Source: a virus. From it: DNA of 64,000 bases. The first letter of the stretch is position 1. Each line of letters starts with the position of its first letter. The notes beneath the pieces were generated by a model. The model was given only the letters and a program-made list of their open reading frames with translations, did no database searches and was not told where the DNA came from. The translations under genes and the position numbers were made by a program. Location: positions 186,001 through 250,000 of IMG/VR virus record IMGVR_UViG_3300041411_000129, one strand, 5' to 3'. Of this stretch, positions 48,074 to 56,885 are shown in pieces.

Positions 48074-48328
48074 ATGCAAGTACAAGCCTACAAAGAAGCA
48101 ATGCTTAAATTGGCCGCCCGTTACAAGGAGCTGAAGAAGCGCCTCAACGTGATGGGTACAGAACCATGGAACTGGCCGATCGCCGCACATCCGCTGTTTG
48201 TCGCCTACACCACGAAGGTTCTGGATACTGACCCTACTCCGGAAAATCTGGAAGAAGTAATCTCCGGGATCAATCGACTGATCCTGGCTATCGACGGTGA
48301 AATCTCAGTAACCGCATTCCCTGTATAA
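48074..48328 (+). CDS. Unrecognised protein, 84 aa
   Basis: Translated from a variant mini-hairpin site. Basic helical N-terminus (residues 6-25), Trp-rich middle. Not recognised. Confidence 0.6.
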   Translation: MQVQAYKEAMLKLAARYKELKKRLNVMGTEPWNWPIAAHPLFVAYTTKVLDTDPTPENLEEVISGINRLILAIDGEISVTAFPV

Positions 48329-48340
48329 CACTTTCTTATT

Positions 48341-48356
48341 ATCGTCCGAGGAGGAC
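48341..48356 (+). promoter_or_regulatory. Ribosome-binding-site mini-hairpin
   Basis: ATCG context, stem GTCC / GGAC, loop GAGGA; ATG at 48361. Confidence 0.7.
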
Positions 48357-48360
48357 TAAC

Positions 48361-48933
48361 ATGCAAAAGCGCAACTTTATCACTAACACCGTTATCAACA
48401 CTAGCCGTCTGGTAGCCGTCTATGACGATCAGATGGGGATGGTCGGCTACACGAATGACCGCCCAATCGGCGATGCATTCGTGTTCATCAAGGAACATGG
48501 TTACTTCGTCAGGATCGGTTTCTTCAACATGGATTACGAGGACTACGTCAACGCAGCTCTGTATCTGGAGCTTCCCGTAATTACTAACTTCACGTACAAC
48601 GAGTATGTGGAGAAACTGAATTACGAACGTGCTGTGTATGGCGCACTTAGCGGCGCAATCACTGAAACCATTCTGGCTCAGTTGATAGAAGGTCTTGCCC
48701 GAATGGATGAAACCTTCCCAGGTCCAACGCTGACGTCGTTCGAAAACTACGACGAGGTAGTTAACAATATCAACTGCCTCAAACGAGTGATAGTCCAGCA
48801 CGGAGGCAAGCCTTTCAATGTAGGCACTGCATTCGAGAAAGATCCAGAAGATTACAGCCGGCCATTACATCATGCGCTGAAAGTGATCGTCGAGGAAAAT
48901 ACCCGTCGAGTACGTGGCAATCGCCACTACTAA
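48361..48933 (+). CDS. Unrecognised protein, 190 aa
   Basis: Translated from a mini-hairpin site. Alpha/beta with strands in the first 70 residues and helices later; basic end. No family recognised. Strong terminator follows. Confidence 0.65.
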   Translation: MQKRNFITNTVINTSRLVAVYDDQMGMVGYTNDRPIGDAFVFIKEHGYFVRIGFFNMDYEDYVNAALYLELPVITNFTYNEYVEKLNYERAVYGALSGAITETILAQLIEGLARMDETFPGPTLTSFENYDEVVNNINCLKRVIVQHGGKPFNVGTAFEKDPEDYSRPLHHALKVIVEENTRRVRGNRHY

Positions 48934-48942
48934 CCCGCAACA

Positions 48943-48974
48943 AGAGAGCAGCTAATCCCTGCTCTCTTTTTTTT
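48943..48974 (+). terminator. Hairpin terminator with T8
   Basis: 9-bp AGAGAGCAG / CTGCTCTCT, T-rich tail TTTTTTTT. Confidence 0.9.
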
Positions 48975-48994
48975 ACCCTAAAAGGAATACCCCG

Positions 48995-49651
48995 ATGTTC
49001 GAACAAACCGAATCACGTCAACTGACTGAAGCTCAGAAGAAAGACATCAAACAGAAGTACGAGCAAGGTCTGAATCAGGACAAGGTCAAGAGCGCACTGC
49101 ACTCGGTCGACATGTCTCTGGGCATCTTCGGCGGCGGTAGCAAGATCTCTCTGATGGAGCGTCCAATCAGCCGCTTCGTTTTCCACACGATCTTCTCCAA
49201 CCCGAAGGTCGAATCATTCTTCCGTCGCTGCCACGAGGCTGAGACGTACATCACCTCTGACGAGTTCGCCGAGTTCGAGAAGATCTGCCAAGAGATCACC
49301 GTCAAGATCTCCAAGACCTCCATCGAACAGATCTTCCTGTCGGCCGCCAAGCTGCCGCACACCAACGTTGATCTGTGGGTGATCGAAGCTGACTGGCGTG
49401 ATCTGACTGCCCGCATCACCTGGACTCCTGAAATGGAAGCCGCGGTTGAGCAACAGATGGCCGGCATCTTTAACCACCTCGAGCGTCTGCGCGCACTGTC
49501 CACCCGTGACGTTCAGTACTACACCCTGGGCGACATCCTGACCGGCGAAGCCGCCTCTGAAGCCCGTGCTAACGAAGCGCTGATGGAAGCATCGTGCGCT
49601 CTGCTGCGCCAGCACCTGCTGTCCATGCCTGTGCAACAGCACGTCGGCTAA
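48995..49651 (+). CDS. Unrecognised protein, 218 aa
   Basis: AAGGAAT precedes the ATG. Almost wholly helical, very strong GC3 codon bias (CTG, ATC, GAG), suggesting high expression. One Gly-rich turn at 45-49 (FGGGS). Not recognised. Transcribed alone between two terminators. Confidence 0.65.
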   Translation: MFEQTESRQLTEAQKKDIKQKYEQGLNQDKVKSALHSVDMSLGIFGGGSKISLMERPISRFVFHTIFSNPKVESFFRRCHEAETYITSDEFAEFEKICQEITVKISKTSIEQIFLSAAKLPHTNVDLWVIEADWRDLTARITWTPEMEAAVEQQMAGIFNHLERLRALSTRDVQYYTLGDILTGEAASEARANEALMEASCALLRQHLLSMPVQQHVG

Positions 49652-49657
49652 TCGATA

Positions 49658-49696
49658 GACGCTCCTTCGGGAGCGTCGTTCTATTTCTTTTTTTTA
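49658..49696 (+). terminator. UUCG hairpin terminator
   Basis: GACGCTCC-TTCG-GGAGCGTC, then TTTCTTTTTTTT. Confidence 0.9.
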
Positions 49697-49705
49697 TCTG
49701 AATTC

Positions 49706-49734
49706 GATGCTATGCCCACACTGAGGATAGCATC
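49706..49734 (+). promoter_or_regulatory. 8-bp hairpin holding the ribosome-binding site in its loop
   Basis: GATGCTAT (49706-49713) pairs fully with ATAGCATC (49727-49734); the 13-base loop ends with GAGG, the only Shine-Dalgarno, and the ATG starts at the next base (49735). Translation may be controlled by this fold. Confidence 0.55.
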
Positions 49735-50175
49735 ATGGCATCGAAGACATTTGGTAATTTGGACACGCGTGAATTAGCACGTCGGGACTATCTCTTATTA
49801 GGGAACTTCTGGCGTCAGGACAAAGAGCTGGGTCTCATTGTTGCGAAGAAAGGTTTCCGAACCAACTACGCGAGCATTGACGTCTTGCTGAAAACTGGCT
49901 TGATCTTCTTCTACGCCTTCTTGGCGAGTTACGGGGATCAGTCAGCTACCATCCACGACTGGTTGTACAGCGGTTATGGCATCGAGCGTGCAGACGGTAG
50001 TATCTATTACCCTACACGTAAAGAATGCGATGAAGCGTTCCACAGAGCCTTGTTGGATGAGGGTGTGGGACCTATCAGAGCGATGATGTTCTACATCGGT
50101 GTACGTCTTGGTGGTGCTGCGCATTACTCGAAGGTTCCGGTTAAGTTTGTGCCTCAGGCGGTGCTTGAGGCGTAG
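49735..50175 (+). CDS. DUF1353-like phage protein, 146 aa
   Basis: Matches the order of DUF1353 proteins: GFRTNYASID near residue 41 (family: GF-x-TD-x-AS), ATIHDWLYSG near 79-88 (AA-x-x-HDWLY), R-x-x-CDEAFHRALLDEGV (R-x-x-AD-x-x-F-x-x-x-M), and a hydrophobic MMFYIGVRLGG end. The family is common in phages; its function is not known. It has a membrane-like helix at 52-66 and a HDWLY His-Asp pair that might be catalytic. Confidence 0.75.
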   Translation: MASKTFGNLDTRELARRDYLLLGNFWRQDKELGLIVAKKGFRTNYASIDVLLKTGLIFFYAFLASYGDQSATIHDWLYSGYGIERADGSIYYPTRKECDEAFHRALLDEGVGPIRAMMFYIGVRLGGAAHYSKVPVKFVPQAVLEA

Positions 50176-50196
50176 TAGATTAATAGAAGGGCGACC

Positions 50197-50487
50197 ATGG
50201 AACGATTTCATCGTAAGAAAGAAGCTGCTGCGAAAGGATTCTTCTTCCTAGATCATGAATGTACCGGTAAGCTATACACCGGTAAGTCCACGAACATCTT
50301 GAAAGAAGTATTGGCCATCAGAGCGGCCTTGAGAGTCGGGAACTGTACTTGCAAGAAGCTCCAGAAGCTCTTCAATTCAGATCCCGAGTTTGATGTGCGG
50401 TTTATAATCACGAAGGCAATACCCGACGCTGCGCTACTCGAGAAAGAGTTCCGTAAAGGTAAGCCCAAACATCTATTGATCAACTGA
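50197..50487 (+). CDS. Small protein with GIY-YIG-like features, 96 aa
   Basis: GAAGGGCGACC precedes the ATG. The GKLYTGKSTNI segment and following helix with a KLQKLFNSDPEFDVRFI strand recall the start of GIY-YIG nuclease folds (Y-x-G-x-S-x-x), but the exact GIY...YIG pair and a clear catalytic Arg/Glu set are not visible. I mark this as a weak resemblance only. Confidence 0.35.
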   Translation: MERFHRKKEAAAKGFFFLDHECTGKLYTGKSTNILKEVLAIRAALRVGNCTCKKLQKLFNSDPEFDVRFIITKAIPDAALLEKEFRKGKPKHLLIN

Positions 50488-50496
50488 GGTAAAGTC

Positions 50497-50970
50497 ATGA
50501 AAGCTCTATGGAATATCATTAAACCCATCATAATGCCGTGGAATCTTCCATGGCTGCTGGTGACTATCCTCCTCGGGTACGCTACGTGTCACTATTACAT
50601 CGAGTATAGCACGTACCGCCAGAAGGAAATCCGTAAGGTTGTTCTTCTCGATACGTGGAGTGAAATGCATGGATCGAAGCACAGCATCCATGAAGAGTTC
50701 ATGGGTTACTTCCGTGACGATCTTAGCGGCACTGGGTTTGAGTATCCGGTGAGTGGTGGCCTACACGAGTCCTTCTCTAAGACCTTGAAAGCAATGCCGC
50801 TCGATGTCAGGCTGTCGCCGCGAGATGTGGGGAATGAAGGTCAGAAAGACTGGATGATGTTTGCATTCCTCCTCTATGGAATTGGGTTCCTCGTATCGAT
50901 AGTTGTCAGGATCGGTGTGTGGGGTGATTCCATTAAACAGAAGTCTTACGAGAAACACTCGAAGAAATAA
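50497..50970 (+). CDS. Two-pass membrane protein, 157 aa
   Basis: Transmembrane helices at about 14-34 and 121-141 with an 85-residue, probably periplasmic, loop between them and a basic Lys-rich tail. GAGGTAAAG precedes the ATG. Function unknown. Terminator follows. Confidence 0.65.
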   Translation: MKALWNIIKPIIMPWNLPWLLVTILLGYATCHYYIEYSTYRQKEIRKVVLLDTWSEMHGSKHSIHEEFMGYFRDDLSGTGFEYPVSGGLHESFSKTLKAMPLDVRLSPRDVGNEGQKDWMMFAFLLYGIGFLVSIVVRIGVWGDSIKQKSYEKHSKK

Positions 50971-50976
50971 GCGCAG

Positions 50977-51007
50977 CATAAAGCCCGGCACAATGCCGGG
51001 CTTTATG
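50977..51007. terminator. Bidirectional terminator between convergent genes
   Basis: 14-bp stem CATAAAGCCCGGCA / TGCCGGGCTTTATG with loop CAA, shared by the + strand operon and the minus-strand helicase gene. Confidence 0.85.
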
Positions 51008-51014
51008 TCGTTCG

Positions 51015-54000
51015 TCACTTGATGCTACGTTCCATCCACGTCAGCAGAGCGATGATTGTGTCCTTAGCAATCACGTCTGGATGAGGTAGACCTTCCACGA
51101 AGACTTGACTAACACCCTGGTGATACCACTTATCGTAGAAATCCATGTACAGGGGATTGTCGTAATCGTAGATAGCGTCACTGAACTCAGACCCATCCGA
51201 ATGATCCAGCCAAGTGAACCAGTAGTCCTTCTCATACATCGGAAGGAGCTGCTCGATCAACTTAACTGCCTGTAGAATCTCAGCTTGTGTCAACGCCTTG
51301 ATCGTTTCAGGAGCCTTCACTGGAGTTTCGCGACTGTCAATCCAAATGTCGAATTCACGTTTCTCTACCTTAGTAGTGAATGCCGTGTGTCCGCCGATAG
51401 AATGAGTAGGTTTCAGATCAACGATAGGGGTTGGGATTTTCTTGAAGTCGGCGATAGCCTTCTCCCCCAACTCCTTAACCTTATCCGCATCATCCGCCTT
51501 GATCGCCGCGATAATCTTCGGTACTACACCTTTGTAGATCGATTGAACTGCGTCGTTCATGGCTTTCAATTGACCATGGAACTTATCACACAACCGACTG
51601 GCGTCACCTACAGCGCTACTGACCGCAGGAATGGAGTCCAAGAACTTACCGTTCAGCGAGAGTGCCTGAGCGATACCACCACTCGATACCGTGCTATTGA
51701 AAGTCTGCTCCGACAACCATTTGCTATTGCCGAAGTATTCTTTCAGGTATCTGTCAATACCTGTCGCATCGAGCATGTTGTGTTTTTCTTTAATGACGGC
51801 CTTGTTCCTGGCTTCATCCATCTTCTTCTTTGGATCGCCGACGATCAGATTTTTAATGCTCTTCATCATGTCGGAGAAACCTTCAAAGGAAGGCGGAATG
51901 ACTTTAATCTGCACAGAGTAGCCGTGCAGTGCCTGCCTGACGTCAACAGGTACGCAACGAACGATGTTCTTGCTGACTTCGCCTTGAGTCTTGTACTCAC
52001 CAGACAATCCATTGACTGGGTTGTAGTTTGCCATCCAACCATCTTTGACGTCCGGTTTGATCGTGTACAGGAATACCTGCAACGCATGAACGTCAGTAAT
52101 AGTCAGAGGTTCGTTCGACTCGATCTCGATACGACGGCCAGTGAACTTGTAACGGTTGAGTTTGAACTTCTTCTCGATAGCCGAGGAGATACCCAACATC
52201 ACCGCCGTGTCCTTGTCGTCAGCAGCGTACAGCCATTCATTAGTCTCGCACTTATCCCAACGCACGATCTCACCACTACGTTGGAAGCCAGGCAGAAGCT
52301 CGCCTTGCTTGAACGCAGAGCCGTGGTAGAGGTATTGCGGCAGATCTACTTCAGGTTCTTCCTGTACAGCGTACGGCGCAATGGTGTCGCCAACTTCACG
52401 GGAATAAGCAGCCGATTCCGAGTTCCAGCCTTCACCACCGCCACGATGCATGTCGCCTTGGAAGACGCCCAGCAGATCAGCAACGAACGACCCTAAGTCA
52501 GCCATGAAGTCGAACACTTCCAGAGACAGAGTCTCGGTGTCCACGTTCTTGATGCCGAGGATAGATGCGGTCATTTCAGCCGACCACGTCAGGATGTCGT
52601 TACTGCGGGTGGAGATGTTTGGAGCATCGCCAGTATCCAGCAAGAAGTCGAAGACGAATACTTCACTGTCTTGACCCAACCGGGCAGCACGAGCGATTGT
52701 CTGTGTGCGGATCGCATCACGGAACGGTTGGTTGAGCATCAGGATGGTGTTTGCAACGGTCAGTGGTACGGCCGTAGACAAACTCTGGAATGTAGCGACC
52801 AGAGGATTGAGGTCCTCATCCTTGTAGTACTTGGCCACGATGGTTGGTAAGTCCTTATTGGTCTCACCGTACACCTTCGCTGGAGTATACCCATCGTGGT
52901 ACAGTTTGTCGGCAGCAGCTTCCAGCACTTCAACGTAACTGGTGAAGATCAGCGTCTTCTTCTTAGCCGCATCGATGTACTTCTCGAGATCGATGTGCGC
53001 CAGCATATCCAGGTGGCATGCACTGCGGGCCTTACCAAGCACCCCGCCGAGCGCCTCACCCATGATTTTCAACTTGACATATTTAACTACACTGCGGGCG
53101 CCTTTGAACTCAGCTTTCAGAGAACCATTCAGCCTTGGCATGATGGTCTTCAGCTCGTACCGATTACAGAGCTGAGCCTCAGCCTTCATGGTCATCGGAT
53201 CAAATCCGCCAGATACAGTTGCGAAAGCAGATCGATAAGCGTTGAACTCACGACGATCAAGATCAGTACGAAGAGTCTTCTCAAATTCATTGAGACCTTC
53301 CTTGTACTTATCTTCGTAGAACTTCCGGTTCTTCTCGTAGTAGTCCTTGCGTTCATCAATGAACTTACGCATCCGAGCGCCGATGGCTTCCAACGTATAG
53401 TCGTTACCATTAGGCATCTTCACCATGACCTGTTCCACAGTCACCACTGTGTCTACCACGTCCTGTTTAGGAACGTGATACTTCAGGTGACCGATGCGGT
53501 TACGGAGAATGTCGTTTGCGCGTTTAGCGTCCTTGCCGTAGATCTTACGGAAGGCTTCTTCGCAGTTATCATCAAAGTACGGATCGACACACTTAAGGAA
53601 AGGAATACATTCCGATCCCATCGCTTGGATTGGTGTACCGGACATCCATAGGCAGTAAGCGATAGTCGGCATCTTACACATCTCGACCAATAGCTGGGTG
53701 CGGTCAGCGGCAAGACGGTTGAAGTTGTGCGACTCATCGACGATGATCATGGCGTCTTTGAATTCGCGAGGGTTGGCTTTAACGAAGTCGAAGATCGTTT
53801 GGATCGATTCGTAGTGGCAAACGTAGAAGTGCTCGTCCAGCGTCGGGAGACGACCTTCAGTACTCACCCAGTAACGACGCTTGGTCATCATGATGTCTTG
53901 GATGGTATCCTTCCAAACACGCTCTGCGGCGTTCTTAGGAGTGAAGACGATAACCTTAGGCGCATGTAGTGCCTCGCTCAACACGAGAGCTGTAACAGTC

Positions 54001-54470
54001 TTACCGGTGCCTGCGCCAGCATCGAGCAGATAACCTTTAAGCTTGTAAGCAGGGACCATCCGACCGTACAGTTGAGCGAACTCACGCTGGAAAGGCTTCA
54101 GTGGGAATGGAACCTGATTGTCCACTACAGACATGTCAGTGATCGACTTGACATCACGGTCTACGTCACCGAGCCAAGTCTTCTCACGTAGCTCCTCGAT
54201 GACCTTAGCCAGTACACGCTTCGGCGTACGGGTCTGCTTGTCATCGTACAGCGTTTGACACATGTAAAGGAAGTCGAATCCGAAGAAGTGACGCATCTTG
54301 AATTCGCTACTTCGAACATTCTGGAACATGTACTTGTAGAGAGCGTTGGTTCCCCAGAGACGATACACGTCCTTGAAGAACAGCATCGTACTGATACCTT
54401 CCACTACAATGAAATCACGGGTAGTGGTTACGTCCACTAATCCAAGACGCCGCCTTAATCCTGCTAACAT
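51015..54470 (-). CDS. SF2 helicase fused to a long phage-specific C-terminal region, 1151 aa
   Basis: Residues 1-610 form an SNF2/SF2-type helicase: LLDAGAGTGKT (Walker A, 148-158), VDESHNF (motif II, 244-250), SGTP (motif III, 277-280) and QTIARAARLGQ (motif VI, 590-600). Residues 713-790 contain YLYHGS, a WDKCETNEWLYAADDKDTAV block and an E-rich strand, resembling ADP-ribosyltransferase-like domains seen in phage virion proteins. Residues 860-1151 look like another phage-specific domain with DP-KKK and helical repeats. The GGGGATT before ATG (54470) gives the start. Whether the helicase is injected with the virion is inference. Confidence 0.75.
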   Translation of the reverse strand: MLAGLRRRLGLVDVTTTRDFIVVEGISTMLFFKDVYRLWGTNALYKYMFQNVRSSEFKMRHFFGFDFLYMCQTLYDDKQTRTPKRVLAKVIEELREKTWLGDVDRDVKSITDMSVVDNQVPFPLKPFQREFAQLYGRMVPAYKLKGYLLDAGAGTGKTVTALVLSEALHAPKVIVFTPKNAAERVWKDTIQDIMMTKRRYWVSTEGRLPTLDEHFYVCHYESIQTIFDFVKANPREFKDAMIIVDESHNFNRLAADRTQLLVEMCKMPTIAYCLWMSGTPIQAMGSECIPFLKCVDPYFDDNCEEAFRKIYGKDAKRANDILRNRIGHLKYHVPKQDVVDTVVTVEQVMVKMPNGNDYTLEAIGARMRKFIDERKDYYEKNRKFYEDKYKEGLNEFEKTLRTDLDRREFNAYRSAFATVSGGFDPMTMKAEAQLCNRYELKTIMPRLNGSLKAEFKGARSVVKYVKLKIMGEALGGVLGKARSACHLDMLAHIDLEKYIDAAKKKTLIFTSYVEVLEAAADKLYHDGYTPAKVYGETNKDLPTIVAKYYKDEDLNPLVATFQSLSTAVPLTVANTILMLNQPFRDAIRTQTIARAARLGQDSEVFVFDFLLDTGDAPNISTRSNDILTWSAEMTASILGIKNVDTETLSLEVFDFMADLGSFVADLLGVFQGDMHRGGGEGWNSESAAYSREVGDTIAPYAVQEEPEVDLPQYLYHGSAFKQGELLPGFQRSGEIVRWDKCETNEWLYAADDKDTAVMLGISSAIEKKFKLNRYKFTGRRIEIESNEPLTITDVHALQVFLYTIKPDVKDGWMANYNPVNGLSGEYKTQGEVSKNIVRCVPVDVRQALHGYSVQIKVIPPSFEGFSDMMKSIKNLIVGDPKKKMDEARNKAVIKEKHNMLDATGIDRYLKEYFGNSKWLSEQTFNSTVSSGGIAQALSLNGKFLDSIPAVSSAVGDASRLCDKFHGQLKAMNDAVQSIYKGVVPKIIAAIKADDADKVKELGEKAIADFKKIPTPIVDLKPTHSIGGHTAFTTKVEKREFDIWIDSRETPVKAPETIKALTQAEILQAVKLIEQLLPMYEKDYWFTWLDHSDGSEFSDAIYDYDNPLYMDFYDKWYHQGVSQVFVEGLPHPDVIAKDTIIALLTWMERSIK

Positions 54471-54496
54471 GGTAATCCCCGTTGTTTCGAAGTAGT

Positions 54497-54527
54497 GGAG
54501 GTAAATGACATAAAATGTGTCTCTACC
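54497..54527 (-). promoter_or_regulatory. Putative phage promoter (minus strand, for the helicase gene)
   Basis: On the minus strand: AGAGACACATTTTATGTC followed by ATTTACC. It carries ACACATT as in the + strand family and sits about 30-60 bases upstream of the helicase start. Confidence 0.5.
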
Positions 54528-54539
54528 TATTCGAGTGAT

Positions 54540-54572
54540 TTACAAGCATACATCATTGAACTAGATAACCCC
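54540..54572 (+). promoter_or_regulatory. Putative phage promoter (CATACATC)
   Basis: TTACAAGCATACATCATTG followed by AACTAGATAACCCC. It lies back to back with the minus-strand copy. Confidence 0.5.
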
Positions 54573-54573
54573 A

Positions 54574-54589
54574 ATCGACCGAGGAGGTC
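54574..54589 (+). promoter_or_regulatory. Ribosome-binding-site mini-hairpin
   Basis: ATCG context, stem GACC / GGTC, loop GAGGA; ATG at 54593. Confidence 0.7.
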
Positions 54590-54592
54590 GCG

Positions 54593-55138
54593 ATGTCTGA
54601 GTTAAAAGATCCGTACGTTTTGTTTGAAGCACTGGTAGCAATTTCTAAGGGCTGTACCAACGTAACTCAAGCCAAGAACATCGCAGCACAAGCACTTAAA
54701 GACTATAGCGCTGGTGATGTTCGCCTAGCCGTAAAGTCTGGCGTCGATAAGGTTACTGGCGCTGTCTTCCAGAAGGTCACTCCGGGGATGTATACGAAAC
54801 CCGGTAGCAATCTCACTAGTTACGTTCTGGACATTCCTTATAACGAAGAGTGCGAATATCGCTGCGTGTATGTCAGTTACCGCAACGGTGATTCCACTCG
54901 ATTCATTCTTGAGACTCCTAAAGGCGTTGATACTAACGTCCTCAAGAACGATCTCAAAGATGCTGGTCTCGGCTGGTATCTACGCAATAATCCTGATTTC
55001 AAATACTGGATTCTCGAGGATGTCGCTCGGACCGCAATTGAAGCGGGTTTCAAACCAACCACTCCGGTAATCACTATCCGGGAGTGGAACCATAACAAAC
55101 GTTTCCGTCATGGCTACATTGTAGTGGCCAAACACTAA
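54593..55138 (+). CDS. Unrecognised protein, 181 aa
   Basis: Translated from a mini-hairpin site. Helical start (residues 8-45), then a beta-rich region with two cysteines (about 87 and 91, ECEYRC) and a basic end. Not recognised. It is followed by a coupled larger gene. Confidence 0.65.
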   Translation: MSELKDPYVLFEALVAISKGCTNVTQAKNIAAQALKDYSAGDVRLAVKSGVDKVTGAVFQKVTPGMYTKPGSNLTSYVLDIPYNEECEYRCVYVSYRNGDSTRFILETPKGVDTNVLKNDLKDAGLGWYLRNNPDFKYWILEDVARTAIEAGFKPTTPVITIREWNHNKRFRHGYIVVAKH

Positions 55139-55152
55139 TGAGGAACCCATCG

Positions 55153-56481
55153 ATGTCTAGCACTACCTCTATTGCGTTCTCCACAGTTAACCGTTATTCA
55201 CCTCAAGCGGCGTACCCTGTCAGTAACCCAATCAACCTGATGGTGGATAAGACCACCGCTGATAACTGGCCCGAACGTTCCAACTACCGAAAGGATACTG
55301 CTCATGACCGTATCTTCGATGCGGCGCAAGAGAATCGGTTACAGTTCGTTATCACCCACACCGTGAGTCAGACTGCATCCTCGACTGTCGTTCACCACAT
55401 GTTCGGTTATGCCGACCATGATGGTAATCCTGAACTCATGTCCGACGACATACAGCTCTTCTTCAGCCGTGCGATCACAATCCGCTCGGCACAGGTGCGT
55501 GACATCACTGGTATTCGTACCATCTCCAACGTGGTAGAAGACGTGCTGTTAACGCAGGGGTGGATGGAGGGTGCGCGCGTACAACGTCCTGGAGATATCT
55601 TCCAGAATCTTAGTGCCGAGTCAACCTTCAGCGCTTTCTTCACGCCTGGCATGGTGTGCGTTAATCTATCCGGGGCTTTCAAGAAGAACCAAGTGAAGAT
55701 GATGCACACGAGTAACGAGAGTCCTACTCGTTACATCAAGACCGTCTCCGATGCGTTACACGGCGCCATCAAAGACTGCATTGCTGATCCGATAGAGATG
55801 AAAGACGACTATCTGTTCAGTGCTGCGCAGGATCGGACGAGCGAACCCGTACTCACTCACCACTGGTTCTTCCATCAGCTAGCGCTTGAAACCGAATATG
55901 ATCTCGCCGGTTATGTAACTCTCGGTGACTTCAAGCGGATCTTCGAACCTGAGAATGTATCGTTCACGCTTAATGAATCGGCTGATCGTACAGACCTCAC
56001 TCCGTGGACTGGCTCGGTGGAATCTTATCTGGCCAACCTTCTGATCAACTCTGTCAATGCGAGCATGACTGACTACGGCTACATGTCTGTCAGACTCGAC
56101 GGCATCATCGGTAAGGGTAATGTTCACATTACCCAGCACGCTGTCGGGATGCTTGATCGGAATACGTTCGACGATCTCATCCCTGAGTTCGACATCAAGC
56201 GACCGGCGTTTGCTGATGTCGTGAAGAAAGATCTGAAGATGTTCGTGTGGAATAACGATAGTCCGCCGATCCAGTTCAGCATCGTGGTCGATATCGCTGG
56301 CGTGGCTTCAGTCCACCTGAAAGTGGGCGATGAATCACCTCAGAGGTTTGAACGTCCGATGTACATGGTCGGTATGTTGTCTGGTCAATGGGTGGTGACT
56401 GAAAGTACTATCGATAACAATCGTGCGTACTTCAAGGATGCCATCAGCGTTCTTACCAGTCGCGCTGTCGTTCAACAGTAA
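55153..56481 (+). CDS. Large unrecognised protein, 442 aa
   Basis: The ATG at 55153 follows TGAGGAAC (spacing 6); an ATG at 55138 overlapping the previous stop is the alternative. Soluble, Ser/Thr/Asp-rich, mixed fold with no membrane segment. Length and composition would allow a structural protein, but no family is recognised. Terminator follows. Confidence 0.65.
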   Translation: MSSTTSIAFSTVNRYSPQAAYPVSNPINLMVDKTTADNWPERSNYRKDTAHDRIFDAAQENRLQFVITHTVSQTASSTVVHHMFGYADHDGNPELMSDDIQLFFSRAITIRSAQVRDITGIRTISNVVEDVLLTQGWMEGARVQRPGDIFQNLSAESTFSAFFTPGMVCVNLSGAFKKNQVKMMHTSNESPTRYIKTVSDALHGAIKDCIADPIEMKDDYLFSAAQDRTSEPVLTHHWFFHQLALETEYDLAGYVTLGDFKRIFEPENVSFTLNESADRTDLTPWTGSVESYLANLLINSVNASMTDYGYMSVRLDGIIGKGNVHITQHAVGMLDRNTFDDLIPEFDIKRPAFADVVKKDLKMFVWNNDSPPIQFSIVVDIAGVASVHLKVGDESPQRFERPMYMVGMLSGQWVVTESTIDNNRAYFKDAISVLTSRAVVQQ

Positions 56482-56491
56482 GCGGCATAAG

Positions 56492-56533
56492 CACCCACTC
56501 CTTCGGGAGTGGGTGTGGTCGCTTCTTTTTTTT
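56492..56533. terminator. UUCG hairpin terminator
   Basis: CACCCACTCC-TTCG-GGAGTGGGTG then TTCTTTTTTTT. It lies between convergent genes. Confidence 0.85.
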
Positions 56534-56849
56534 AGAGTTCGGACTCAGGGATGTCAACCATCGACACTGTTTGTCCAGCCAGCTCGTGCGTGCAGTCGCT
56601 GAGGAATTCCCACTGCCCGTTACGAATGAAGCTGTGGCAAACAACCGCTTCAGTGCAGAACTTATTGAATTGAACCATGATGCTTGGCGAATACGTCGGC
56701 ATGTTGACGTTACCATCCCACTGCCACTGCTGATTACTATCACTCGGTTTATCTACTGCGATGTGGTGCATCCACTTACAGCCTGGGCAATAAAGTCCAT
56801 GCATGAAGCCTGCGAAGAGTTCGATCTTAGGTGAGAGTAATTCGCTCAT
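56532..56849 (-). CDS. DUF6527-like small protein, 105 aa
   Basis: FMHGLYCPGCKWMHHI (residues 15-30), W-x-W-D-G followed by MPTYSPSI, CHSFIRNGQWEFLSDCTHELAGQTV: this order matches a small phage family (DUF6527) with CPGC, PTFSPS and C-H-FI-x-x-G blocks. The cysteines and histidines likely bind zinc. Function is not known. It lies alone on the minus strand, convergent with the 442 aa gene. Confidence 0.7.
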   Translation of the reverse strand: MSELLSPKIELFAGFMHGLYCPGCKWMHHIAVDKPSDSNQQWQWDGNVNMPTYSPSIMVQFNKFCTEAVVCHSFIRNGQWEFLSDCTHELAGQTVSMVDIPESEL

Positions 56850-56885
56850 GATTTGTATGTCCTATAGAACCATTGGGGAACTAAC

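Noticed and set aside
51285-52496. 403-codon open frame on the + strand, and others near 52896-53651
   Set aside because: Antisense shadows of the helicase gene, whose motifs are unmistakable on the minus strand.
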